Made by a program: the position numbers and the translations under genes | Assembly (NCBI GenBank): GCA_964601165.1 | Contig: CAZRMK010000063.1 | Coordinates: 1-11,480, forward strand | DNA from: Thiosulfativibrio sp964601165 | Lineage (GTDB): Bacteria; Pseudomonadota; Gammaproteobacteria; Thiomicrospirales; Thiomicrospiraceae | Reading direction: 5' to 3' | DNA length: 11,480 nucleotides | The notes under the pieces: model-generated | What the model was told of the DNA's origin: nothing | The model's database searches: none | Seen by the model: only the letters and a program-made list of their open reading frames with translations | Part shown: positions 1-7,468 of the stretch, piece after piece | Position numbering within the stretch: the first letter of the stretch is position 1 | Layout: each line of letters opens with the position of its first letter

Positions 1-3000
1 ATCATATCCAAGATTGGGTGCTAGCCAAGTTTCGGTTTTTGCAATGCTCCAATTACGCCTTACAGCATAGTCTTCTACTTGGTCTCTGCCAATAGAACCT
101 ATACCAAAGTAACGCGAATTAGGGTGAGAGAAATAAGTTCCTGAAACTGCCGCGGTTGGAATCATGGCAAAGCTTTCGGTAATGTGTAGCCCGATGGCTT
201 CATCGGGTTTAATTAGTTGCCATAAAGTACCTTTTTCAGTATGGTCAGGACAGGCTGGGTAACCAGCTGCTGGACGAATGCCTTGATAACGTTCTTTTAT
301 TAATTCTTCGTTAGTTAATTTTTCATTTGAGGCATATCCCCAGTCTGATTTACGCACAATTTCGTGTAGATTTTCGGCAAAAGCTTCGGCAAAACGATCT
401 GCCAAGGCTTTTAGCATAATTGCTTCATAATCATCAAAGTTTTTCTCAAAACCTTCGATATGTTCGTCAATTCCTATTCCTGCGGTTACGGCAAAGAAAC
501 CTATGTAATCTTTTATGCCGGTAGCAACGCCCTCTATTTCTTTGGGAGCAATAAAGTCTGCTAAGCAGTTATTAGCTCCACCACGTTTTTTTTCAGCTTG
601 TTGGCGTAGGTGGTGAAATTTATATAATACTTGGCTACGAGTTTCATCACTATAAACTTCAATATCATCGCCTACTCGATTGGCAGGATAGAAGCCATAA
701 ATTGCTTTAGCGGTTAACCATTTTTCAGCGATAATTTTTTTTACCATATCTTGAGCGTCGGCAAATAGCTTGGTTGCAGCTTCGCCAACCACTTTATCTT
801 TAAGAATACGTGGATATAAACCGTGTAGTTCCCAAGCTTGAAAAAAAGGTGACCAGTCAACTCTTTCTAACAGTTTCTCTAAAGGAAAGTTTGCTAGTAC
901 TTTGGTGCCTATAAAAGTGGGCTTAATTGGGGTGTAATCTTGCCAGTCTTGTTGGGGGATTGAGGGGTTTTCACGGGCTTTATTGATGGAGATTCGTTTG
1001 ACTTGTTTCGCTCTAGCCTTGCGTTCTTCGCGTAAATTTTCATATTCAGTACGGATTTTGGTTGCAAAGTTGGCTTTTAAGTCTCTAGAAATTAAGCTTT
1101 GTGCTACTCCAACAGCCCGTGAGGCATCTTTAACATAAACCACGGGGTGATTGTATTTAGGTTCAATTTTAACCGCTGTATGTGCTTTAGATGTGGTAGC
1201 TCCGCCAATCAGTAACGGCAAGTCCATGTTGCGTTCTTGCATGAGCTTAGCAACATTAACCATTTCTTCTAGAGAGGGGGTAATTAAACCTGAAAGACCG
1301 ATAACATTTGCTCCCCGCTCAATTGCGGTATCTAAGATTTTTTCGGCAGGTACCATTACTCCTAAATCTATGACTTCAAAATTGTTGCATTGTAAAACTA
1401 TGCCCACAATATTTTTACCTATGTCATGAACATCACCTTTTACGGTTGCCATCACAATTTTACCTTGTACTCGTCCACTATCTTTTTCAGCCTCTAAAAA
1501 AGGATCAAGGTAGGCAACGGCTCGTTTCATTACTCGTGCAGATTTTACCACTTGCGGTAAAAACATTTTTCCTGAACCAAATAAATCTCCTACCACGTTC
1601 ATGCCATCCATTAATGGTCCTTCGATAACATTGATGGGGGCAGGACCTAACTTTACCCGTGCTTCTTCAGTATCTTCTTCGATAAAATCGGTAATGCCTT
1701 TTACTAGGGAGTGTTCTAGACGCTTTTCAACGGTATTTTCTCGCCAAGTTAAATCAGATTCTTTACTAGCAACTGTACCGTCGCCACGAAATTCAGCGGC
1801 GACATCAAGCAGGCGTTCACCCGCTTCGGGATCAGTGTTTTGAATGACATCTTCAACCGCTAAACGTAGTTTTTCAGGCAGGTCATCGTAAATGGACATT
1901 TGTGCAGCATTGACAATTCCCATGTCCATGCCTTCTTTAATTGCATGGTATAAAAATACTGAATGAATTGCTTCACGAACTGGATTGTTGCCTCTAAATG
2001 CGAAGGAAACATTGGAAACTCCTCCTGAGATTTTGGCAAAAGGTAAATTTTCTTTAATCCAAGTGACGGCATTAATAAAGTCTAAACCATAGTTATTGTG
2101 CTCTTCAATACCAGTTGCGACGGCAAAAATATTAGGATCAAAAATAATATCTTGTGGTAAAAAGTTAACTTTTTGCGTTAATACTTCATAAGAGCGTTGG
2201 CAAATTTCAATTTTCCTCTCTAAAGTATCAGCCTGTCCATCTTCATCAAACGCCATTACAATGGCAGCCGCACCATATTTTTTAACCAGCTTAGCATGTT
2301 CAATAAAGGCGGCTTCGCCTTCTTTTAATGAAATGGAATTAACAATTCCCTTGCCCTGAATACATTTTAGTCCAGCTTCAATCGCTTCCCATTTAGAAGA
2401 ATCGACCATAATAGGTACGCGAGAAGCATCGGGTTCTGAGGCAAGTAAATTTAAAAATTTAGTCATGCAGGCTTTGGCATCAAGCATGCCTTCATCCATA
2501 TTGACATCAATTATTTGAGCCCCTTCGATGACTTGCTTGATTGCAATATCAATTGCTTCTTCGTAGTTGTCTTCAATGATAAGACGTTTAAACTTGGCAG
2601 AGCCAGTTACATTGTTGCGTTCACCAACATTGACAAAGAGTGAGTTTTCATCAATATTTAACGGCTCTAGTCCCGAAAGTCGACAAGCAGGAGGAATGTT
2701 AGGTAAGATTCGTGGAGGATTTTTTTGCGCAGCATTTGCCATAGCTTGAACATGGTCAGGCGTGGTACCACAACAACCACCAATAATATTAACCCAGCCT
2801 CTTTTAGCCCACACTGCAATTTCTTCAGCCATTTCTTCTGGAGTTTCATCATATTCGCCAAATTCATTTGGTAAGCCAGCGTTAGGATGAATGGAAACAT
2901 AGGTTTCACAGACTCGACTTAACTCTTCTACATAAGCTCGGAGTTCTTGAGGTCCTAAAGCACAGTTTAATCCGACCGATAGCGGTTGTGCATGAGCAAT

Positions 3001-3720
3001 TGCATTGTAAAAAGCCTCGGTGGTTTGACCAGATAAAGTCCGTCCAGAAGCATCGGTTATCGTTCCTGATAGCATTATTGGAACTTCATAACCTAGCTCT
3101 TCTTCAACTTCTTTAACTGCAAAGATAGCTGCTTTGGCATTTAAGGTATCAAATACAGTTTCGATTAAGATGGTATCAGAGCCACCTTCTAGTAAAGCGT
3201 AAGTGGCTTGCTTGAAGGCTAAAACCAGTTCATCAAATGAAGTGTTACGAAAACTTGGATCGTTTACATCGGGAGAAATAGAAGCGGTACGATTTGTCGG
3301 CCCAAGCACCCCTGCAACAAAACGAGGTTTACCATCTTCTGCCTCGGCAATATCACAAGCTTGTCGTGCTATTTTGGCAGATTCAAAGTTGATTTCTGTA
3401 ACATAGTCTCCCATGTCATAATCAGCTTGTGCAATGGTGGTAGCATTGAAAGAATTGGTTTCAAGTATATCAACATCTTGACGCAGAAAAGCCAAATGAA
3501 TATCGAGAATAACATCTGGTTTAGTGATAACTAAAATATCATTATTGCCTTTGATATCCATATGATACTCAGTAAAGCGGTCACCGCGAAAATCTTTTTC
3601 GCTTAGGCACTGCTCTTGTATCATAGTACCCATCGCCCCATCCAGAACGACTATGCGTTCTTGTAGCAGGGTTTTTAATGCGGCTAATCTTTGCTTTCTT
3701 TTATGGTTTGTATTTGTCAT
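1..3720 (-). CDS. metH: Cobalamin-dependent methionine synthase MetH (3' end cut by window edge)
   Basis: MetH transfers a methyl group from 5-methyltetrahydrofolate through cobalamin to homocysteine, giving methionine in the cytoplasm. The frame is open for 1240 codons and ends at the edge in WLAPNLGYD, which matches the extreme C-terminus of the E. coli enzyme, so only a residue or two and the stop are missing. All four modules are visible. The homocysteine domain (about 10-330) carries zinc ligands C253 in GLNCALGP and C316/C317 in GGCCGTTP. The pterin domain starts near residue 362 with VNVGERNNVTGSAKF. The B12 domain has GDVHDIGKNIVG with cobalt-ligand H765. The AdoMet reactivation domain (about 910-1240) has RPAAGYPACPDH, R1149. 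An in-frame TAA lies 12 bases before the ATG, so this is the first possible start; the ribosome site there is weak (AAGAAA). I saw no cobalamin or SAM riboswitch upstream. A MITE-like element separates it from the preceding operon, so it probably has its own promoter. Confidence 0.97.
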   Translation of the reverse strand, partial: MTNTNHKRKQRLAALKTLLQERIVVLDGAMGTMIQEQCLSEKDFRGDRFTEYHMDIKGNNDILVITKPDVILDIHLAFLRQDVDILETNSFNATTIAQADYDMGDYVTEINFESAKIARQACDIAEAEDGKPRFVAGVLGPTNRTASISPDVNDPSFRNTSFDELVLAFKQATYALLEGGSDTILIETVFDTLNAKAAIFAVKEVEEELGYEVPIMLSGTITDASGRTLSGQTTEAFYNAIAHAQPLSVGLNCALGPQELRAYVEELSRVCETYVSIHPNAGLPNEFGEYDETPEEMAEEIAVWAKRGWVNIIGGCCGTTPDHVQAMANAAQKNPPRILPNIPPACRLSGLEPLNIDENSLFVNVGERNNVTGSAKFKRLIIEDNYEEAIDIAIKQVIEGAQIIDVNMDEGMLDAKACMTKFLNLLASEPDASRVPIMVDSSKWEAIEAGLKCIQGKGIVNSISLKEGEAAFIEHAKLVKKYGAAAIVMAFDEDGQADTLERKIEICQRSYEVLTQKVNFLPQDIIFDPNIFAVATGIEEHNNYGLDFINAVTWIKENLPFAKISGGVSNVSFAFRGNNPVREAIHSVFLYHAIKEGMDMGIVNAAQMSIYDDLPEKLRLAVEDVIQNTDPEAGERLLDVAAEFRGDGTVASKESDLTWRENTVEKRLEHSLVKGITDFIEEDTEEARVKLGPAPINVIEGPLMDGMNVVGDLFGSGKMFLPQVVKSARVMKRAVAYLDPFLEAEKDSGRVQGKIVMATVKGDVHDIGKNIVGIVLQCNNFEVIDLGVMVPAEKILDTAIERGANVIGLSGLITPSLEEMVNVAKLMQERNMDLPLLIGGATTSKAHTAVKIEPKYNHPVVYVKDASRAVGVAQSLISRDLKANFATKIRTEYENLREERKARAKQVKRISINKARENPSIPQQDWQDYTPIKPTFIGTKVLANFPLEKLLERVDWSPFFQAWELHGLYPRILKDKVVGEAATKLFADAQDMVKKIIAEKWLTAKAIYGFYPANRVGDDIEVYSDETRSQVLYKFHHLRQQAEKKRGGANNCLADFIAPKEIEGVATGIKDYIGFFAVTAGIGIDEHIEGFEKNFDDYEAIMLKALADRFAEAFAENLHEIVRKSDWGYASNEKLTNEELIKERYQGIRPAAGYPACPDHTEKGTLWQLIKPDEAIGLHITESFAMIPTAAVSGTYFSHPNSRYFGIGSIGRDQVEDYAVRRNWSIAKTETWLAPNLGYD

Positions 3721-3829
3721 ATTTCTTGTTGTTTAAGTTGAATTTTAGTGGATTGTTATTTTAACTGATTGTAGTTGTAAAATGGTTTGTAAACTTGACT
3801 TCAAAATAATAGATTTTGTTTAAAGTTAG

Positions 3830-3846
3830 AGAGACCTTTGCACGAG
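3830..3846 (+). repeat. Left terminal inverted repeat of the MITE-like element
   Basis: AGAGACCTTTGCACGAG. It matches the inverted copy at 3975-3994 at every base once a 3-base TCC insertion in that copy is allowed for. It lies on the metH side. Confidence 0.8.
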
Positions 3847-3993
3847 GTTATTCACGGATTAAAATGGCTATAATTTCGCATCTTTCAGTCCAAAAAACGC
3901 TCAATAGCTAGCTATTAAGCTTGTTTTTTGACTAAAACCTGCAAAATTCTATCTAATTTTACTCTCGCGACTAACTCGTGCAAAGGAGGTCTC
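3831..3993. mobile_element. MITE-like palindromic element, non-coding
   Basis: The ends are inverted repeats: AGAGACCTTTGCACGAG at 3830-3846, and on the other strand at 3994-3975 the same sequence with TCC inserted after AGAGACC. The interior is also palindromic: the two halves align over nearly the whole length with scattered mismatches, and the centre AATAGCTAGCTATT (3903-3916) is a perfect palindrome. TTAGA flanks both ends (3826-3830 and 3994-3998, with the T at 3994 and A at 3830 shared with the extended repeats), which looks like a target-site duplication. There is no ORF of note inside. Ends of the GAGACCTTTGCA type recall IS5-family elements, but that assignment is from memory and tentative. 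The element sits 11 bases past the methyltransferase stop codon and 110 bases before the metH start. Alternatively it is a host palindromic repeat of another class. Confidence 0.75.
3892..3920 (-). terminator. Possible intrinsic terminator in the centre of the MITE-like element
   Basis: On the minus strand, GCTTAATAG (3920-3912) and CTATTGAGC (3907-3899) can form a 9-base-pair stem with one G-U pair around the loop CTAG. After one G come six T residues (3897-3892). The A-run upstream can pair with the T-run to lengthen the stem. The position, about 85 bases after the last codon of the methyltransferase, suits a terminator for the ntrY-to-methyltransferase transcript. The stem is AT-rich, so it may be leaky, and the resemblance could be a by-product of the palindrome. 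Confidence 0.4.
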
Positions 3994-3994
3994 T
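3975..3994 (-). repeat. Right terminal inverted repeat of the MITE-like element
   Basis: Read on the minus strand this is AGAGACC, then TCC, then TTTGCACGAG, i.e. the left repeat plus three bases. It lies just downstream of the methyltransferase stop codon. Confidence 0.8.
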
Positions 3995-4004
3995 TAGAGG
4001 AATT

Positions 4005-4589
4005 CTATAGAGGTTTTTCACCAATATACCAAGCATATCTGTGTTTGGTTTGATTTTGTGTGTTATTTGTTAGCCAGCCTTCTCCGTAGACTAAAGTGGT
4101 CAGTTTTGACCAAACTTGATTAAACTCTCCAGTTTTAATGTAAAAGTTTGGGTTTTGTGGAGCCTTGTCTTGAATGGGTTTTAAAAAAGTTTGGTAAAAC
4201 AGCCTGCCTTTGGGTTTAAGAGCCTGTTCAATTTGTGGAAAAAGTGAACGATTTAGGTAGTTACTTACTATGATGACATCAAATTGTTGGTAAGGAAATA
4301 GCATCTGTTCAAAATCGGCAAGGACTGGATGAATTTTTAAGCGGTTAATGGCCGCCCAGTTGTTGAGATGGGTTAGGGCTATATCAGATATGTCCCAAGC
4401 TTCGACGCTTAAACCGCATTGTGCCATAAAACGTGCATTGCCTCCTAGCCCACAAGCTAAATCTAAGCCCCTGCCTTTTAAAGGCAAATAGCGGCTATGC
4501 TGTTGTAAGACCCAACAGGGCAAAACTGGGTTTTTAGGAGATACCTTGCGATATTTATCATCCCATTTATCTGCGCTAGATTGGTTCAT
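4005..4589 (-). CDS. Class I SAM-dependent methyltransferase, substrate unknown
   Basis: This 194-residue cytoplasmic protein has the Rossmann-type methyltransferase core. Motif I is LDLACGLGGN (42-51), which binds S-adenosylmethionine. An acidic residue after strand 2 is D66 in AWDIS, and a motif IV-like strand is FDVIIVSNYL (103-112). The N-terminus ADKWDDKY resembles the small TehB-like/UbiG-like methyltransferases. The sequence does not reveal the substrate: a small molecule is likelier than nucleic acid, since no RNA-binding domain is attached, but this is inference. Its ATG overlaps the trkH stop (TAATG), and GGAAAAG just upstream, inside trkH, can serve as ribosome site, so translation is probably coupled to trkH. 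It is the last gene of the operon. The family call is firm, the function open. Confidence 0.9.
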   Translation of the reverse strand: MNQSSADKWDDKYRKVSPKNPVLPCWVLQQHSRYLPLKGRGLDLACGLGGNARFMAQCGLSVEAWDISDIALTHLNNWAAINRLKIHPVLADFEQMLFPYQQFDVIIVSNYLNRSLFPQIEQALKPKGRLFYQTFLKPIQDKAPQNPNFYIKTGEFNQVWSKLTTLVYGEGWLTNNTQNQTKHRYAWYIGEKPL

Positions 4590-6043
4590 TAACTTTTCCA
4601 GAAAGCTCTAGTAAATAAAACCAGTAGGGTGAATAGCTCTAAACGACCTAATAGCATGGTGAAAGTTAAAATCCACTTAACCGGATCAGACATGCTTTGG
4701 AAGTTAGATGCTACTTCTCCTAGCCCTGGACCTAGGTTGTTAATAGTGGCAGCAACCGCAGAAAAAGCCGTAACTTGATCTAGTCCTAACGCCATTAAAA
4801 TTAGCATAATAATAACAAAGACCATGATATAAAGAGAGAGAAACCCCCATACTGCCGTCATGACTTTTTCTGGAATAGATTTACCATTCAGTTTGATAGG
4901 TATGATAGCGTTGGGGTGCAATAGACTTTTAATTTCACGAAAACTTTGTTTGAAAATTAAAATAAACCGAATAACTTTTATGCCACCCGCAGTTGAACCA
5001 GCAGAGCCTCCAATAAAACTCATTAATAGCAGCATAACAGGTAAAAATGCTGGCCAAGTAGCATAATAGTCAGTATTAGAAAACCCTGTTGTGGTTGCCA
5101 TAGAGACTGTTTGGAATAGCCCAAATCTAAAAGCCTCTCCTAAAGTGGCATAGACTTCTGCTTGGTAAAGATAAAAAATTGTAATGATTATGCCTATTAG
5201 TAATAGTAGGGTATAAACTTTAACTTCAGGATCGAACCTATAAGGAGATGTGCTGAGATTTCTAAAAGCGGTAAAATGTAAGGCAAAGTTAATGCCGGCA
5301 AAAAACATAAAGAAAATCGCAACACTTTCAATTAGTTGGCTGTCGAAATAGCCGATACTGGCATCATGAGTAGAAAAACCACCAATAGCAACAGTAGAGA
5401 AACTATGAGTAATGGCATCAAACCAGTTCATCCCAGCCAACCAAAAAGCGACGGCACAGGCAATGGTTAACCCTAAATAAATATACCAAAGGGCTTTAGC
5501 AGTTTCTGAAATTCTGGGGGCAAGCTTAGAATCTTTAACAGGCCCGGGAGACTCTGCTTTATAGAGTTGCATGCCCCCGATACCTAACATAGGTAAAATA
5601 GCAACGGCTAATACGATAAGTCCCATACCGCCTAGCCACTGTAATTGCTGGCGGTACCAAAGCAGTGAATGAGGTAAATAATCTAGTCCTGTGAGAACCG
5701 TAGCTCCGGTAGTGGTTAAGCCAGAAAAAGATTCAAACACTGCGTCTGTCACCGATATGCCGTCTGGAATGGCAAAGAACAGCGGAATCGCTCCTGCAAA
5801 GCCGAGCACTGTCCAGAACATAACCACAATAATGAAACCATCACGAATTTTGAGTTCACGTTTGTCGTTTCTTGTGGGGTACCAAAACAGTAAACCCACA
5901 ATGAGTAATCCGATTAAAGCGTAACTAAAGGCTAGGGTTCCTCCATCGCCATAAATTAGGGAAATTATAATCGGTGGAATCAGGGTTAGGCTGAAAATCA
6001 TCAGCAATATCCCTAGAACTTTTAAGATTATTTTAGAGTGCAT
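4589..6043 (-). CDS. trkH: Trk potassium uptake channel subunit TrkH
   Basis: TrkH is the inner-membrane K+-conducting subunit, gated by cytoplasmic TrkA. The 484 residues match E. coli TrkH in length. The four selectivity-filter loops are visible: TTTGA (110-114), TVAIGGFS (217-224), TTTGFS (318-322 area) and NNLGPG (435-440), each with its filter glycine. The family signature WLGGMGLIVLAVAILPMLG (136-154) and the gating loop GGSAGSTAGGIK (345-356) are present, as is the C-terminal GRLELFTLLVLFTR. Many hydrophobic segments fill the rest. The gene starts 12 bases after the trkA stop. An in-frame TGA lies four codons upstream, so the ATG at 6043 is the first possible one nearby. I see no clear Shine-Dalgarno sequence, which suggests reinitiation from trkA. 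Its stop codon overlaps the start of the methyltransferase gene. Confidence 0.97.
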   Translation of the reverse strand: MHSKIILKVLGILLMIFSLTLIPPIIISLIYGDGGTLAFSYALIGLLIVGLLFWYPTRNDKRELKIRDGFIIVVMFWTVLGFAGAIPLFFAIPDGISVTDAVFESFSGLTTTGATVLTGLDYLPHSLLWYRQQLQWLGGMGLIVLAVAILPMLGIGGMQLYKAESPGPVKDSKLAPRISETAKALWYIYLGLTIACAVAFWLAGMNWFDAITHSFSTVAIGGFSTHDASIGYFDSQLIESVAIFFMFFAGINFALHFTAFRNLSTSPYRFDPEVKVYTLLLLIGIIITIFYLYQAEVYATLGEAFRFGLFQTVSMATTTGFSNTDYYATWPAFLPVMLLLMSFIGGSAGSTAGGIKVIRFILIFKQSFREIKSLLHPNAIIPIKLNGKSIPEKVMTAVWGFLSLYIMVFVIIMLILMALGLDQVTAFSAVAATINNLGPGLGEVASNFQSMSDPVKWILTFTMLLGRLELFTLLVLFTRAFWKS

Positions 6044-6055
6044 GAGCGAGTGTCA

Positions 6056-7453
6056 TCAAAACCAGCGCTTTCTTTCTTCTGGAGAAAATAATTTTTCAAC
6101 GGCTGGAATTTGTTTACGATCACTGATAAAAAGCACCACATGATCTTCTGCTTTAATGGTTATGTCTCTATGTGAAATAAGCACTTCATCATTACGAATA
6201 ATGCAACCAATTGTTAAGCTAGAAGGCCAAGGGATTTCGCCGATAGTTTTGCCAATTAAAGGCGAGGTTTTGGCACTGCCATGCACCACCACTTCCATGG
6301 CTTCTGCCGTTCCCCTTCTTAGAGTGAAGGCTTTGACAGTATCTCCTTCATATATATAGTGTAGTAAGTGGCTGGTGGTGATTTGGTCAGCAGAAATGGC
6401 AACATCAATGGAGTTAAGTTGAATTAATTCCACATAAGATTGGTTGTTGACTAGAGCAATGACGCGGTTGACGCCTAGTTTTTTGGCGAGCATTCCTGAA
6501 ATAATATTGGCTTCATCAGAATTAGTGATGGCAATAAATAGGTCAATCTCATCAATATTTTCTTCTAGTAATAAGGTTTTATCAGCAACATCTCCTTGGA
6601 TGATAATCGCTTCATCTAAAACTTCAGCAATTTTACGTGCTTGACTAATATTACGGTCAATCACTTTAATATTATGTTGTTTTTCAAGCTCTTGCGCGAG
6701 GTTAAAGCCAATATTGCCTCCACCCGCAATCATAATGTTTCTGGAAGGCTTAATTTTATTACGACGAAACTCTTGCACTATAAGGTGAATGTTTTTGGTC
6801 TCGGCAAGAAAAAACACTTCATCTCCAGCATTAATCATGGCATCGCCATTGGGAGTAACCATTTCATTACGACGATAAATGGCGACAATTCTAGCTTTAA
6901 CTTTATTAGGTAGATAATTTTTTATTTCTTTGATTTTTTTGCCTACTAGTAGCCCGCCTGCATGGGCTCGCATGGCAACTAAACGAACTTTACCTTCAAA
7001 GAAATCAACCACCTGTAGTGAACCAGGGTATTCAATGAGTTGCATAATGTAATCTTTAACTAAGACTTCTGGGCTAATCATGACATCAATGGGAATAGCA
7101 TCTGGATTTTCTTTATAGTTGAATAAATCAGGGTGATCTAGATAACTTTTAGAGCGAACCCGAGCGACCTTAGTTTGAGTTTTATGCATAATATGAGCGA
7201 TTTGACAGGCAACTATGTTGGTGTCATCATTTTGGGTGGCGGCTATCAGCATATCGGCATCTTCTAAACCTGCTTGTTCAAGAATATCAGGATTAGAGGC
7301 ATGCCCAAGTACCGTGCGAATATCTAGGCGGTCTTGTAGTTTTTGTAGGTTGATATTGTCTAAATCAACCACGGTGACATTATTGTTGTCTTTGCTGAGT
7401 AGTTCCGCCATAGAGGTGCCGACTTGTCCCGCCCCTAAAATGATAATATTCAT
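6056..7453 (-). CDS. trkA: Trk system K+ uptake regulatory subunit TrkA
   Basis: TrkA is the peripheral cytoplasmic subunit that binds NAD(H)/nucleotides and controls the TrkH pore. The 465 residues hold two tandem RCK units, the usual layout. The first Rossmann fold opens with GAGQVG (7-12) and has the strand-2 acidic residue at D30; its RCK_C part covers about 150-225. The second fold has GGGNIG (244-249) and D266 in KVIDR, with a second RCK_C part at about 375-455 (PLIGKTIGEI). Length is close to the E. coli protein (about 458). The gene lies 15 bases after ntrX and 12 before trkH, so the three are almost certainly co-transcribed. A modest ribosome site (GGAC, about 10 bases before the ATG) is visible. 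I see no lost motif or frameshift. Confidence 0.97.
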   Translation of the reverse strand: MNIIILGAGQVGTSMAELLSKDNNNVTVVDLDNINLQKLQDRLDIRTVLGHASNPDILEQAGLEDADMLIAATQNDDTNIVACQIAHIMHKTQTKVARVRSKSYLDHPDLFNYKENPDAIPIDVMISPEVLVKDYIMQLIEYPGSLQVVDFFEGKVRLVAMRAHAGGLLVGKKIKEIKNYLPNKVKARIVAIYRRNEMVTPNGDAMINAGDEVFFLAETKNIHLIVQEFRRNKIKPSRNIMIAGGGNIGFNLAQELEKQHNIKVIDRNISQARKIAEVLDEAIIIQGDVADKTLLLEENIDEIDLFIAITNSDEANIISGMLAKKLGVNRVIALVNNQSYVELIQLNSIDVAISADQITTSHLLHYIYEGDTVKAFTLRRGTAEAMEVVVHGSAKTSPLIGKTIGEIPWPSSLTIGCIIRNDEVLISHRDITIKAEDHVVLFISDRKQIPAVEKLFSPEERKRWF

Positions 7454-7468
7454 AGCTTTTTGTCCATT

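Noticed and set aside
1151..1843. Plus-strand open frames opposite metH (1151-1429, 1446-1628, 1601-1843)
   Set aside because: They lie antisense to a fully recognisable metH reading frame, have no family motifs and no convincing ribosome sites.
1860..2909. Minus-strand open frames inside metH (1860-2072 and 2667-2909)
   Set aside because: They are in other frames of the same strand as metH, whose own translation is continuous and conserved there.
3721..3829. Cobalamin or SAM riboswitch upstream of metH
   Set aside because: The stretch is short and AT-rich, and I could find neither the B12-box-like conserved words nor a paired-helix layout.
3869..3874. Perfect TATAAT on the plus strand inside the MITE-like element
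   Set aside because: There is no -35 box at a suitable distance and no plus-strand gene downstream; such words are expected in AT-rich DNA.
3981..3990. AAAGGAGGT, a strong Shine-Dalgarno-like sequence on the plus strand
   Set aside because: It is part of the right terminal inverted repeat and no plus-strand gene follows it.
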